NCBI GenBank assembly: GCA_041395625.1
Contig: JAWLAE010000001.1
Location: forward strand, 806,001-870,000
Direction: 5' to 3'
Origin: CADEED01 sp041395625
Lineage (GTDB): Bacteria > Pseudomonadota > Gammaproteobacteria > Steroidobacterales > Steroidobacteraceae
Length of the DNA: 64,000 bases
Part shown: positions 42,390 to 51,275 of the stretch, piece by piece
Layout: each line of letters opens with the position of its first letter
Numbering within the stretch: position 1 is the stretch's first letter
Translations under genes and position numbers: made by a program
Notes under the pieces: generated by a model
What the model saw: the letters and a program-made list of their open reading frames with translations, nothing else
The model's database searches: none
Told to the model about the DNA's origin: nothing

Positions 42390-43185
42390 ACAGCGTGTAG
42401 TGACGGCAGTGTTGCTGGGAGCCGTGCTGCTCGGCGTGGTGCTGTTGCTACCGCCCTGGGCCACGGTGCTGCTTTTCACGCTCACCATACTCGCCGGTGC
42501 CTGGGAATGGTCTGCATTCACGGGGGCCGAGTCATTAGCGAGGCGGCTGGCATTCGTGGTGTTGATTGCGCTAGCGATTGGCGCGAGCCATGTCTACCTG
42601 CTGGACCGTCGTTCCCTGCAAGTAGTGCTGTGGGCGGCGGCAATCTGGTGGTTAGTTACTTTCCTGTGGGTGGTGCTCGCACCCAGGCGGGTGCCGCCGC
42701 TCGCCGCCGTGCTCGCCGGGATACTCGTGCTCGTGCCAGCCTGGATTGCGCTCGTTTATCTGCGCACAGCCTTGCCGCTCGGCGCGGCGTGGTCGTTGTT
42801 CGTGCTGGGTCTGGCGTGGGCGGCCGATACCGGTGCTTTCTTCGCCGGGCGCTATTTTGGCAGGGTGCCGCTGGCGCCACGCGTGTCACCCAAGAAGACC
42901 TGGGAAGGAGCTCTTGGGGGCGTCGTGTTCGGTGCGCTCGCCGGCTTTTGCGGCGGCTTCGTGCTGCCCGTGCAGCTGTGGCCTTTCGTCGCTCTTTGCG
43001 CATCCGTTGCGGCGATCTCCATCGTGGGTGATCTCACCGAAAGCATGCTGAAGCGCGCGGTTGGGGTCAAAGACAGCGGCTGGCTGTTTCCGGGCCACGG
43101 CGGTGTGCTGGATCGCATCGATAGCGTAACGGCTGCGGCACCAACGTTCCTGCTGGGTTTGTTGGTGTTCGAGATCGTGCCATGA
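42382..43185 (+). CDS. cdsA: Phosphatidate cytidylyltransferase
   Basis: A 267-aa integral membrane enzyme making CDP-diacylglycerol. The start is the GTG at 42382 inside the end of uppS, the only one that fits a hydrophobic first helix (VVTAVLLGAVLLGVVLL). About seven TM helices precede the signature DSGWLFPGHGGVLDRIDS, and SPKKTWEGALGG is also conserved. The stop overlaps the dxr ATG (43182-43185). Confidence 0.95.
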   Translation: MLRQRVVTAVLLGAVLLGVVLLLPPWATVLLFTLTILAGAWEWSAFTGAESLARRLAFVVLIALAIGASHVYLLDRRSLQVVLWAAAIWWLVTFLWVVLAPRRVPPLAAVLAGILVLVPAWIALVYLRTALPLGAAWSLFVLGLAWAADTGAFFAGRYFGRVPLAPRVSPKKTWEGALGGVVFGALAGFCGGFVLPVQLWPFVALCASVAAISIVGDLTESMLKRAVGVKDSGWLFPGHGGVLDRIDSVTAAAPTFLLGLLVFEIVP

Positions 43186-44399
43186 AGGGCGTGGTGATAC
43201 TCGGCAGTACCGGCTCGATCGGCGAGAACACACTCGACGTTATCGCGCGCCATCCGGATCGTTATCACGTCGTTGCTTTGGGCGCGCAGCGCAATGTTGC
43301 CAGGATGGTCGCCCAGTGCGAGCGCCATCGACCGCAGTTCGCGACGCTCACCGATCCGCACGCCAACGCCGAATTGCAGGTGGAGTTCGTGCGCCTCGGT
43401 ATCACGACCGAGGTGCTGACAGGTAACGACACGCTGGCAGAACTCGCGGTCTTGCCCGCTGCGGACATCGTGATGGCGGCGATCGTAGGTGCGGCGGGAC
43501 TCGAGTCGACGCTGGCGGCCGCCAATGCCGGTAAACGCTTGTTGTTAGCAAACAAAGAGTCGCTGGTGATGGCGGGTAGTCTGCTGATCGACGCGGTGCG
43601 GCGCTCCGGCGCGACACTGCTGCCAATCGACAGCGAGCACAACGCCATTTTTCAATGCCTGCCGGCGGCCCCCCCCGGCGCCGCACCAGCGGGTGTGCGG
43701 CGCATTCTGCTCACCGCGTCCGGCGGGCCTTTGATCGACGTGCCGCTCGACCAGTTGGAATCGGTGACCCCGGCCGAGGCCTGTGCGCATCCGAACTGGC
43801 GGATGGGGCGCAAGATCTCGGTTGACTCGGCCACCCTGATGAACAAGGGACTCGAGTTCATCGAGGCGTGCCTGCTGTTCGGCGTACAGCCCGCGCAGGT
43901 GGAGGTAGTGGTGCATCGCGAGAGCATCGTGCATTCGCTGGTCGAGTACATCGATGGCAGCGTCCTGGCACAGCTCGGGTCGCCCGATATGCGTACGCCG
44001 ATTGCGCACGCACTCGCCTGGCCGGACCGCATGGCGTCCGGTGTACAATTTCTCGACTTGCTGCAGGTGGGGCGGCTGCGTTTCGAGGCGCCCGATGCTG
44101 GGCGTTTCCCGGCGTTGGCGCTCGCGCAAGCTGCCGCAAGTCAGGGCGGCTTGCGCCCTGCGGTCTTGAATGCGGCCAATGAGGTGGCTGTTGCGGCATT
44201 TCTGGAGGGTAGATTGAACTTTGCCCGGATAACCACGGTCATTGAGGCAGTGATGAATCAGATGCACAGTGGCGCGCTCAGCACGTTGGATGATGTGCTG
44301 CAGGCCGACGCGGAGGCGCGCGCGCGTGCCGAGACGGCGATTGACGCGGCCGCGGCGCCGCGAGCTCGCCATAGTCCAGGCGTGAGTCAGCGCCTGTGA
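43182..44399 (+). CDS. dxr: 1-deoxy-D-xylulose 5-phosphate reductoisomerase
   Basis: A 405-aa NADPH enzyme, the first committed step of the MEP isoprenoid pathway. NADPH motif VVILGSTGSIGENTLDVI, metal and substrate segment LLPIDSEHNAIFQCLP, the flexible loop in LLTASGGPLIDVPL and NWRMGRKISVDSATLMNKGL are clear. A run of eight C (43669-43676) lies in frame just after IFQCLPAAP, a slippage-prone site. Both ends overlap neighbours: cdsA by four bases and rseP by four. Confidence 0.97.
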   Translation: MKGVVILGSTGSIGENTLDVIARHPDRYHVVALGAQRNVARMVAQCERHRPQFATLTDPHANAELQVEFVRLGITTEVLTGNDTLAELAVLPAADIVMAAIVGAAGLESTLAAANAGKRLLLANKESLVMAGSLLIDAVRRSGATLLPIDSEHNAIFQCLPAAPPGAAPAGVRRILLTASGGPLIDVPLDQLESVTPAEACAHPNWRMGRKISVDSATLMNKGLEFIEACLLFGVQPAQVEVVVHRESIVHSLVEYIDGSVLAQLGSPDMRTPIAHALAWPDRMASGVQFLDLLQVGRLRFEAPDAGRFPALALAQAAASQGGLRPAVLNAANEVAVAAFLEGRLNFARITTVIEAVMNQMHSGALSTLDDVLQADAEARARAETAIDAAAAPRARHSPGVSQRL

Positions 44400-45775
44400 G
44401 CTACCTGTGGCAGCTGTTGTGGTTCATCGTCGCAGTGGGGCTGCTGGTCACCATTCACGAATATGGTCACTTCTGGGTGGCACGCAAGCTCGGCTTCAAG
44501 GTGCTCAGGTTCTCAGTCGGCTTCGGCAAGCCGCTTTTGAAGAAAATCGGCTCGGCACCCGACCATACCGAGTATGTATTGGCGGCAATCCCGCTGGGTG
44601 GCTACGTCAAGATGCTCGGCGAGCACGACGACGAATTCAGCGCGGCGGAGGCGCATCGTGCGTTCACACGTAAACCACCGTGGCAACGCATCCTCGTTCT
44701 GTTAGCTGGTCCGGCTGCCAACATCATTTTTGCGATTGTCGTCCTGTGGGCGATGCTGTGGTACTCGGGACAGACCATCGTGCAGCCACTGGTCGGCGAA
44801 GTGCGGGACGGCTCGCCAGCGCAAATCGCGGGTTTGCGCAACGGGGATGAGATCTTGAGCGTTGGGGGCAGCCCAGTGGCCGATCAGCGCGACGTCGTGC
44901 TGGGTATGCTCGATGCCATGAGTTCGAGCGGTGCGGCGGCGCTTACCGTGCGTGGCGCGGACGGGCGGGCCCGTGAAGCAACGCTGGTGGTTACAGAAGA
45001 AGACGAGCGGCGCCGGCTGACCGAGCCTGGCCAGCTGATGAATGGACTTGGTGTGGCGTTCTGGCGCCCGCCGACACCCACGGTCGTGGCGACAGTGGCG
45101 CCGGGCAGCGCCGCCGCCGCCGCCGGGCTGCAAGTCGGCGATCGCATCGTGGCAGTCGATGGCGAGCGCGTTGCCGATTTCGACGCGCTGCGCACGATCA
45201 TTGCGGCGAACCCCGGAGCGGACATGGCGCTGCGTTTCGAGCGCGATGGCAGCGAGCAGAGCGCGCGGGTGCGGATAGGTACGGCGCAGTCGGGCGATCA
45301 GACCATCGGGATGCTCGGTATCTCGCCGCAGCCAGGCAAGTTGCCCGATTCGATGATCAAGCGAGTCGCGTTGTCGCCGTTCGCGGCGCTCGGCGGGGCG
45401 GTGGAAGAGGCTTGGCGGATGACCGCGCTGCAGGCCAGGTTTTTCGGTCGGATGCTGGTGGGCGATGTATCGCTCAAGAATCTGTCCGGTCCGGTGACGA
45501 TTGGGGAATTCGCCGGCGCTTCGGCATCGCAGGGCGTGGCGCCATTCTTGAGCTTCCTGGTGCTTATTTCGCTGTCGTTGGGATTTTTGAATCTGCTGCC
45601 GATTCCGATACTGGACGGTGGGCAGATCGTCTACCAGACCATCGAATGGGTGAAGGGCGGGCCGCTCTCCGAGCGGGCGCAGGCGTTCGGGCAGCAGGTC
45701 GGCATTGCGCTGCTCGTGCTGCTGATGGGCCTGGCGTTGTTCAACGATTTTTCGCGCACCATACTCGGTGGCTGA
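44396..45775 (+). CDS. rseP: RIP metalloprotease RseP
   Basis: A 459-aa inner-membrane site-2 protease; in E. coli it cleaves RseA to release sigma-E. The zinc motif HEYGH lies in the first TM segment (TIHEYGHFWVARKLG), with the second ligand region NLLPIPILDGG near the C-terminus. Two PDZ domains lie between, at about residues 130-215 and 220-300. A (GCC)-type repeat at 45111-45122 codes for Ala in PDZ2. The GTG start overlaps the dxr stop. bamA follows 54 bp downstream. Confidence 0.96.
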   Translation: MSYLWQLLWFIVAVGLLVTIHEYGHFWVARKLGFKVLRFSVGFGKPLLKKIGSAPDHTEYVLAAIPLGGYVKMLGEHDDEFSAAEAHRAFTRKPPWQRILVLLAGPAANIIFAIVVLWAMLWYSGQTIVQPLVGEVRDGSPAQIAGLRNGDEILSVGGSPVADQRDVVLGMLDAMSSSGAAALTVRGADGRAREATLVVTEEDERRRLTEPGQLMNGLGVAFWRPPTPTVVATVAPGSAAAAAGLQVGDRIVAVDGERVADFDALRTIIAANPGADMALRFERDGSEQSARVRIGTAQSGDQTIGMLGISPQPGKLPDSMIKRVALSPFAALGGAVEEAWRMTALQARFFGRMLVGDVSLKNLSGPVTIGEFAGASASQGVAPFLSFLVLISLSLGFLNLLPIPILDGGQIVYQTIEWVKGGPLSERAQAFGQQVGIALLVLLMGLALFNDFSRTILGG

Positions 45776-45829
45776 TCATTTCTCGTCTGTGGGCCTCACG
45801 GGCTGGCAGGCGAGTGTTGGGGGACTCGA

Positions 45830-48298
45830 TTGTTGTCGAAAGTAAGTATTGCCGTCGGCTTGGCGCTCACGGCTGCAGTGGTCAATCTGCCGGCGGTCGC
45901 GCAGGACGTCGCCGACTTCACCGTCGGCGATATCAAGGTCGAGGGACTGCAGCGCGTCTCGGAAGGTACCGTCTATAACTACCTGCCGGTGAACATCGGC
46001 GATCGTCTGACGCCGCAGCGCATACGTGAAGCCGTGCGTGCGCTGTACCAGACCGGATTCTTCCGCGACGTCGAGGTGCGACGCGACGGCGATACGTTGC
46101 TGGTGCTGGTGCGCGAGCGGCCCACCATCGAGAGCTTCGAGTTGAAGGGCAACAAAGACATCAAGACGGAGGACCTCAGCAAGAGCCTGCGGAACGTGGG
46201 TCTGGCGCAGGGCAAGACCTTCGATCGGTCGGTGCTGGAAGAAGTGACCGCCTTCCTGCAGGACCAATATGGCAGCCGCGGCAAGTACGCGGCGCGCGTC
46301 AAGACTGAGGTCGAAGAACTCGCCGATAACCGGGTCAAGGTGAAGATCGATATCGTCGAGGGTAAGCGCGCCAAGATCCGCCAGGTGAATATTGTCGGCA
46401 ACGAGATCTTCACCGACAAACAGGTGCGCGATGAGTTCGAGCTGAAGACGCCCAACTGGCTGTCGTGGTACCGGCAGGATGACCGCTATTCGCGCGAATC
46501 GCTGCAGGGAGATCTCGAAAAGCTGCGGTCGTTCTATATGGATCGCGGCTACGCCAATTTCCAGGTGGAATCGGTGCAGGTGGCCATAGCGCCGACCAAG
46601 GATGATATCTTCATCACGGTGAATATCGACGAGGGCGAGGTATTCAAAGTCAAGGACGTCAAGCTCGCCGGCAACTTCGTCATTCCCGAAGAAGAGTTGC
46701 GTCGCTACCTGTTGGTTGGCCCGGGCACCACCTATTCGCGCAAGGTGATCACCGCCACGCAGGAACTGCTGCAGAACCGGCTGGGCGAAGACGGCTATGC
46801 ATTCGCGAAGGTCGATCCAGTGGCCACCGCCGCGGGTGACAAAGACTCCAACGAGTTGTCGATCAATTTCGTGATCGAACCTGGCAATCGAGTGTACGTG
46901 CGCCATATTGCGTTCGAGGGCGCTAACAAGATCAACGACGAGGTATTGCGTCGCGAGATGCGCCAAATGGAAGGCGCGTGGCTGTCCAATCTGTCGCTCG
47001 AGCGTTCCAAGCAGCGTCTGCAGCGCTTGCCGTACATCAAGAAAGTCGAGTCCGAGACCAAGCCCGTGCCGGGGATACCGGACATGGTCGACGTGGTGTA
47101 CAACGTCGAGGAAGGCCCGTCGGCACAGCTGGGCGGCGGTATCGGCTATTCCGAGTCCCAGTCCTTCATCCTGAACGGCAACTACGCCGACAGCAATTTC
47201 ATGGGCACCGGGCGACGCATCGCCGTCGATCTGAATTCCGGCCGCTACAGCAAGGTGTATGGCCTCTCGGTGACCGAGCCGTACTTCACCAAGGACGGTA
47301 TCGCACTCACCGGTTCGCTGACTTATCGCGACGTTACGCAATTCGTATCGGCATCCTCCGATTTCTCCTCCGAAACGATCGCCGGTGGCTTCGACATCGG
47401 CTATCCGATTTCGGAATTCCAGGGCGTGCGCTTCGGGCTCTCCTATCAGCGCGCCGACCTGCTAACGAGTTCGGGGAGCGCGCAGCAGGCGATCGACTGG
47501 GTGCGTTCGAACGGCTCACCGCGCGAAACCGTGCTCGAACCGATTCTCGATGACAACGGTATCCCGATTCCAGGCACCGGACCGTTCACCTTCTACGGCA
47601 CGCGTTTCAATACGGTGGATTTGACGGCGGGCTGGAGTTTCGACAGCCGCAATCGCGCGCTGTTCGCGACCCGCGGTACGCGCCATACGCTGTCGCTGTC
47701 GTACACCTTGCCCGGCATCAGCGACGTGCAGTACTTCGTGGCCAACTACGAGTTCCTGAAATATGTGCCGTTGTTCGGTCGTTTCGCGCTGTCACTCGGG
47801 GGCGAAGTGGGCTACGGCATGGATGTCGGCAAGACCACGGCGCTACCGCCGTTCCGGCAGTTCTTCGCCGGCGGCCCGGATACGGTGCGCGGCTACCGTG
47901 AGAGCCGATTGGGACCGAAAGACCAGTTTGGCAATCCCTATGGCGGTAATCTCAAGGTCGTGGGCCGCGCTGAGCTTATCCTGCCGATGCCGCAGAAATG
48001 GGCGTCGAGTGCCCGCCTCAGTTGGTTCTACGACATTGGCAACATATTCTCGGTCGGTGATCGCGTGAATTTCACCGGACGCTTCGACCCTTTGACCGGG
48101 CAACCCGGCGCGCCAATCGAGTATGGCTTCAAGTATGATAAATTGAAGCATTCCACGGGCTTAGCCGTGCAGTGGCTGGCGCCACTCGGCATTTTCCGGT
48201 TCAGCTACGCCGTGCCACTCAACGCTTACGCAGGCGATAGCCTGTTGTATGAAGATGAGCAGGAGCGTTTCCAGTTTTCCATTGGCCAGGCGTTCTGA
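45830..48298 (+). CDS. bamA: Outer membrane protein assembly factor BamA
   Basis: An 822-aa outer-membrane insertase. A signal peptide (LSKVSIAVGLALTAAVV, cleavage after VAQ) is followed by five POTRA domains (e.g. DFTVGDIKVEGLQRVSEGTV, RQVNIVGNEIFTDKQV) and a C-terminal barrel with PFRQFFAGGPDTVRGYRESR and the final FQFSIGQAF, a typical outer-membrane C-terminus. The only usable start is TTG at 45830 (or the next TTG at 45833), preceded by a GGGGGA site. It lies between rseP and skp as usual. Confidence 0.96.
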   Translation: MLSKVSIAVGLALTAAVVNLPAVAQDVADFTVGDIKVEGLQRVSEGTVYNYLPVNIGDRLTPQRIREAVRALYQTGFFRDVEVRRDGDTLLVLVRERPTIESFELKGNKDIKTEDLSKSLRNVGLAQGKTFDRSVLEEVTAFLQDQYGSRGKYAARVKTEVEELADNRVKVKIDIVEGKRAKIRQVNIVGNEIFTDKQVRDEFELKTPNWLSWYRQDDRYSRESLQGDLEKLRSFYMDRGYANFQVESVQVAIAPTKDDIFITVNIDEGEVFKVKDVKLAGNFVIPEEELRRYLLVGPGTTYSRKVITATQELLQNRLGEDGYAFAKVDPVATAAGDKDSNELSINFVIEPGNRVYVRHIAFEGANKINDEVLRREMRQMEGAWLSNLSLERSKQRLQRLPYIKKVESETKPVPGIPDMVDVVYNVEEGPSAQLGGGIGYSESQSFILNGNYADSNFMGTGRRIAVDLNSGRYSKVYGLSVTEPYFTKDGIALTGSLTYRDVTQFVSASSDFSSETIAGGFDIGYPISEFQGVRFGLSYQRADLLTSSGSAQQAIDWVRSNGSPRETVLEPILDDNGIPIPGTGPFTFYGTRFNTVDLTAGWSFDSRNRALFATRGTRHTLSLSYTLPGISDVQYFVANYEFLKYVPLFGRFALSLGGEVGYGMDVGKTTALPPFRQFFAGGPDTVRGYRESRLGPKDQFGNPYGGNLKVVGRAELILPMPQKWASSARLSWFYDIGNIFSVGDRVNFTGRFDPLTGQPGAPIEYGFKYDKLKHSTGLAVQWLAPLGIFRFSYAVPLNAYAGDSLLYEDEQERFQFSIGQAF

Positions 48299-48337
48299 GC
48301 GCGCTTGGCGTCATTGCAGCAAAGAGGTATTGATATC

Positions 48338-48913
48338 GTGAAGCGTTCGATCCAGTTGACGATGTGGGGTATCGCGGCCACCGCGTCACTCGCGCTTGCC
48401 GCGATGCCGACTGTCGCACAGCAGGTGAAGGTGGGTGTCGTCGACTACGGCCGGCTGATGGAAGAATCGCCGCAGGCCAAGGCGGTTGCCGACGCTATCC
48501 GCGCCGAGTTCTCGCCCAAGAACGCCCAGCTGCAGCAGGAGCAGGCGGCACTCAAGGCGCGCGAGGAGAAGCTGCAAAAGGATGCGGCGACCATGACGGC
48601 CGAGCAACGCAGTAAGGCGGAGAAAGACCTCCGGGATGGCGTGCGCGAGCTGGCTCGTAAGCAGAGCGAGGCACAGGATGACTTCAACGCGCGTCGCCAG
48701 GAAGAAATGACGCGCCTGCAGCGCACGTTGATCGAAGAAGTACGCACCTACGCCAAGGCGCAGAACTACGACGTGGTCATCGCCGAGGGTGTGATCTATG
48801 CGACGCCCGCGGTGGATATCACGCCCGCGATCCTGACTGCATTGCAGGCTCGGCCCGCGCGTCCGACCGCCGCAACCGCTCCTGCGGCGGCGAAACCGCC
48901 GGCCAAGCCCTGA
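48338..48913 (+). CDS. skp: Periplasmic chaperone Skp/OmpH
   Basis: A 191-aa periplasmic chaperone that holds unfolded outer-membrane proteins for BamA. GTG 48338 gives a signal peptide (VKRSIQLTMWGIAATASLAL, cleavage after VAQ); AGAGG lies upstream. The mature part starts QVKVGVVDYGRLMEESPQAK and continues as a long charged coiled coil (AALKAREEKLQKDAATMTAE), ending in an Ala/Pro-rich tail (RPTAATAPAAAKPPAKP). An in-frame codon at 48305 would give a longer leader. lpxD follows. Confidence 0.92.
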   Translation: MKRSIQLTMWGIAATASLALAAMPTVAQQVKVGVVDYGRLMEESPQAKAVADAIRAEFSPKNAQLQQEQAALKAREEKLQKDAATMTAEQRSKAEKDLRDGVRELARKQSEAQDDFNARRQEEMTRLQRTLIEEVRTYAKAQNYDVVIAEGVIYATPAVDITPAILTALQARPARPTAATAPAAAKPPAKP

Positions 48914-48937
48914 CGGCGGCGCCGCTCGATCGGCGTC

Positions 48938-49996
48938 GTGGTTCGCCAGGGGAGATCGACTCGCGAGTTCACGCTCGGTGAACTCGCGGTGCGTCACGGC
49001 TGCGAGTTGCGCGGCGATCCGGCGCTGCGAGTCGCCAGCGTTGCGCCGATCGGCGCGGCTGGCCCTGGCAGCCTGTCTTTTCTGGCCAACCCCAAGTTGT
49101 TAGCAGAGCTGCGCGCGACACGGGCCACCGCGGTGGTCCTCGGCGCAGCTGTGGCGGACGACTCGCCAGTGGCCGCGCTGGTTGCCACCAATCCGCATGC
49201 CACCTACGCTCGTATGGCAACGGAGCTGTATCCAGAGGCCAGCTTTGCACCTGGCGTGCATGCCAGCGCCATCGTTGCGGTCACGGCGAACATCGATCCG
49301 AGCGCGCATATCGGGCCGCACGTTGTCATCGGTGAGGGTGTCCAGATCGGAGCGCGCACGTTCGTTGGGCCCGGCTGCGTGCTGGAAGACGACGTCAGTC
49401 TCGCTGCCGATGTACGCCTGATTGCGCGCGTCATGGTCTGCCATGCGGTTCGCATAGGGGCGCGTAGCACCATTCATCCCGGTGCTGTGGTGGGTTCCGA
49501 CGGCTTCGGTTACGCCAACGACCAGGGTGCGTGGCTCAAGGTTCCACAGGTTGGCAGTGTGCTGATCGGCGAAGACGTCGAAATCGGTTCGAACACGACG
49601 ATCGACCGCGGCGCGATCGGTGACACCGTGATCGAAGCTGGCGTCAAGCTCGACAACCAGATTCAAATCGGCCACAACGTTCACATTGGTGCACACACCG
49701 CGCTCGCCGCCTGTGTCGGCGTATCGGGCAGTGCGACCATCGGTAAACGCTGCATGATCGGTGGCGCGGTCGGGATAGTCGGGCACCTGACAATCTGCGA
49801 CGATGTGGCGGTCACCGGGCTCACCATGGTCTCCAGCAGCATAACGGAGCCCGGGATGTACTCGTCCGGCTGGCCGGCGGAACCGACTAGCAATTGGCGT
49901 CGTATCGTTGCGCGCGTCAAGCGCGTCGAACGGCTGGTGGAACGCATCGGCAAATTGGAACGAGCAGATGCGGGTAAAGGGAAAGATAATGACTGA
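48938..49996 (+). CDS. lpxD: UDP-3-O-acylglucosamine N-acyltransferase LpxD
   Basis: A 352-aa lipid A enzyme adding the N-linked 3-hydroxyacyl chain. The uridine-binding domain has VAPIGAAGPGSLSFLANPK; the left-handed beta-helix follows with hexapeptide repeats. The catalytic His is in LDNQIQIGHNVHIG, and GSDGFGYANDQG is conserved. A C-terminal helical bundle ends the protein. It starts at GTG 48938, and its last bases overlap the fabZ start by eight. Confidence 0.95.
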   Translation: MVRQGRSTREFTLGELAVRHGCELRGDPALRVASVAPIGAAGPGSLSFLANPKLLAELRATRATAVVLGAAVADDSPVAALVATNPHATYARMATELYPEASFAPGVHASAIVAVTANIDPSAHIGPHVVIGEGVQIGARTFVGPGCVLEDDVSLAADVRLIARVMVCHAVRIGARSTIHPGAVVGSDGFGYANDQGAWLKVPQVGSVLIGEDVEIGSNTTIDRGAIGDTVIEAGVKLDNQIQIGHNVHIGAHTALAACVGVSGSATIGKRCMIGGAVGIVGHLTICDDVAVTGLTMVSSSITEPGMYSSGWPAEPTSNWRRIVARVKRVERLVERIGKLERADAGKGKDND

Positions 49997-50462
49997 CGTG
50001 ATCAATATGGACATCAGCGGCATCCTCAAGCAGTTGCCGCATCGTTACCCGTTTCTGCTCGTCGATCGGGTGCTCGAGTGCCACCCCGGCGAGACCATCC
50101 GGGCGCTGAAGAACGTGACGGTCAATGAGCCGTTCTTCCCTGGGCATTTTCCGCATCGGCCGGTCATGCCCGGAGTAATGATCCTGGAGGCGCTCGCCCA
50201 GGCGGCAGGCATTCTGGCGTTCGTCACGGCAGGCGTGATTCCGGATGAGAACACGCGGTTCTTCTTCGTCGGTATCGACAAGGCACGGTTCCGCAAGCCA
50301 GTCGAGCCGGGTGATCAGTTGATCTTGACCGCCAAGCTCGAGCGCAGTTTCAAAGGTATCTGGAAACTCTCGACCATCGCCTATGTGGGCGACGACGAAG
50401 TCACATCGGCGGAAATGATGGTGGCGCCGGAGACCGGGCCGTCACGGCAGATCGCTACTTGA
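49989..50462 (+). CDS. fabZ: 3-hydroxyacyl-ACP dehydratase FabZ
   Basis: A 157-aa hot-dog-fold dehydratase of type II fatty acid synthesis, also controlling the 3-hydroxyacyl-ACP pool shared with lipid A. The catalytic His and Glu are in PFFPGHFPHRPVMPGVMILE; LPHRYPFLLVDRVLE is the typical start. The ATG at 49989 overlaps the lpxD stop. Confidence 0.96.
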   Translation: MTDVINMDISGILKQLPHRYPFLLVDRVLECHPGETIRALKNVTVNEPFFPGHFPHRPVMPGVMILEALAQAAGILAFVTAGVIPDENTRFFFVGIDKARFRKPVEPGDQLILTAKLERSFKGIWKLSTIAYVGDDEVTSAEMMVAPETGPSRQIAT

Positions 50463-50487
50463 GTATTCACCATTCGTGGCAGCTAAC

Positions 50488-51258
50488 ATGATCGATCCTA
50501 GCGCCCAGATTGCCTCGGGAGCTCGCGTGGCAGACGACGTCCGGGTAGGTGCCTATACGGTGATCGGCGCAGACGTTGAGATCGGCGCCGGTTGTCAGAT
50601 CGGGCCGCATGCCGTCATTCATGGGCGCACGCGTATCGGTCGCAACAACAAGATCTTTCAGTTCGCGTCGCTCGGTGACGAGCCGCAGGACAAGAAGTAC
50701 GCCGGCGAACCGACGCGGCTCGAGATCGGCAACGGCAATGTTTTCCGCGAGTTCACCTCCATGAATCGCGGCACCCAGCAGGGTGGCGGCGTCACTCGCA
50801 TCGGCAACGACAATCTGTTCATGGCGTACACGCATGTTGCACACGATTGTGTGGTCGGCGATCACTGCGTGTTGGCCAACTACGCGACGCTCGGCGGACA
50901 CGTCCATCTGGGCGATTGGGTGATCATGGGTGGGTATGCCGGTATCCATCAGTTCACTAAAGTGGGTCCGCACGCTTTTCTGGCCAACAATGCGGCGGTG
51001 ACGCGCGATGTGCCGCCGTACGTCATGACGGTGGGCCAGCCTGCAGTGCCGCATTCCGTGAATGCCGAGGGTCTGAAACGGCGCGGCTTCGATGCGCAGC
51101 AGATACGCAACATCAAGAACGCGTTTCGTATTCTCTATCGTTCGGATCTGCTGCTGGTCGATGCTGTCGCGCAGTTGCAGGCGCTCGTGCCGACCCAACC
51201 CGAGCTGGGCATTTTCGTCGCTTTCCTGGGCGAATCGACCCGCAGTCTGGTTCGTTAG
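50488..51258 (+). CDS. lpxA: UDP-N-acetylglucosamine acyltransferase LpxA
   Basis: A 256-aa trimeric beta-helix enzyme, the first step of lipid A synthesis. MIDPSAQIASGA at ATG 50488 matches the E. coli start; a GTG at 50476 is in frame. The catalytic His is in HVAHDCVVG. In the stretch HAFLANNAAVTRDVPPYV the residue at the acyl-chain ruler position (Gly173 in E. coli) seems to be Asn, so the acyl chain length used may differ from C14. LKRRGFDAQQIRNIKNAFRI is the C-terminal helix region. Confidence 0.95.
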   Translation: MIDPSAQIASGARVADDVRVGAYTVIGADVEIGAGCQIGPHAVIHGRTRIGRNNKIFQFASLGDEPQDKKYAGEPTRLEIGNGNVFREFTSMNRGTQQGGGVTRIGNDNLFMAYTHVAHDCVVGDHCVLANYATLGGHVHLGDWVIMGGYAGIHQFTKVGPHAFLANNAAVTRDVPPYVMTVGQPAVPHSVNAEGLKRRGFDAQQIRNIKNAFRILYRSDLLLVDAVAQLQALVPTQPELGIFVAFLGESTRSLVR

Positions 51259-51275
51259 CGCGGCGCCCGGCCTCA

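Noticed and set aside
45111..45122. GCC trinucleotide repeat in rseP as a phase-variation switch
   Set aside because: Gain or loss of units keeps the frame and only alters a run of Ala in PDZ2, so on/off switching is not expected.
45776..47341. Open frame of 521 codons on the minus strand opposite bamA
   Set aside because: It is an antisense shadow of a high-GC coding region; bamA on the plus strand has clear POTRA and barrel features and the shadow matches no family.
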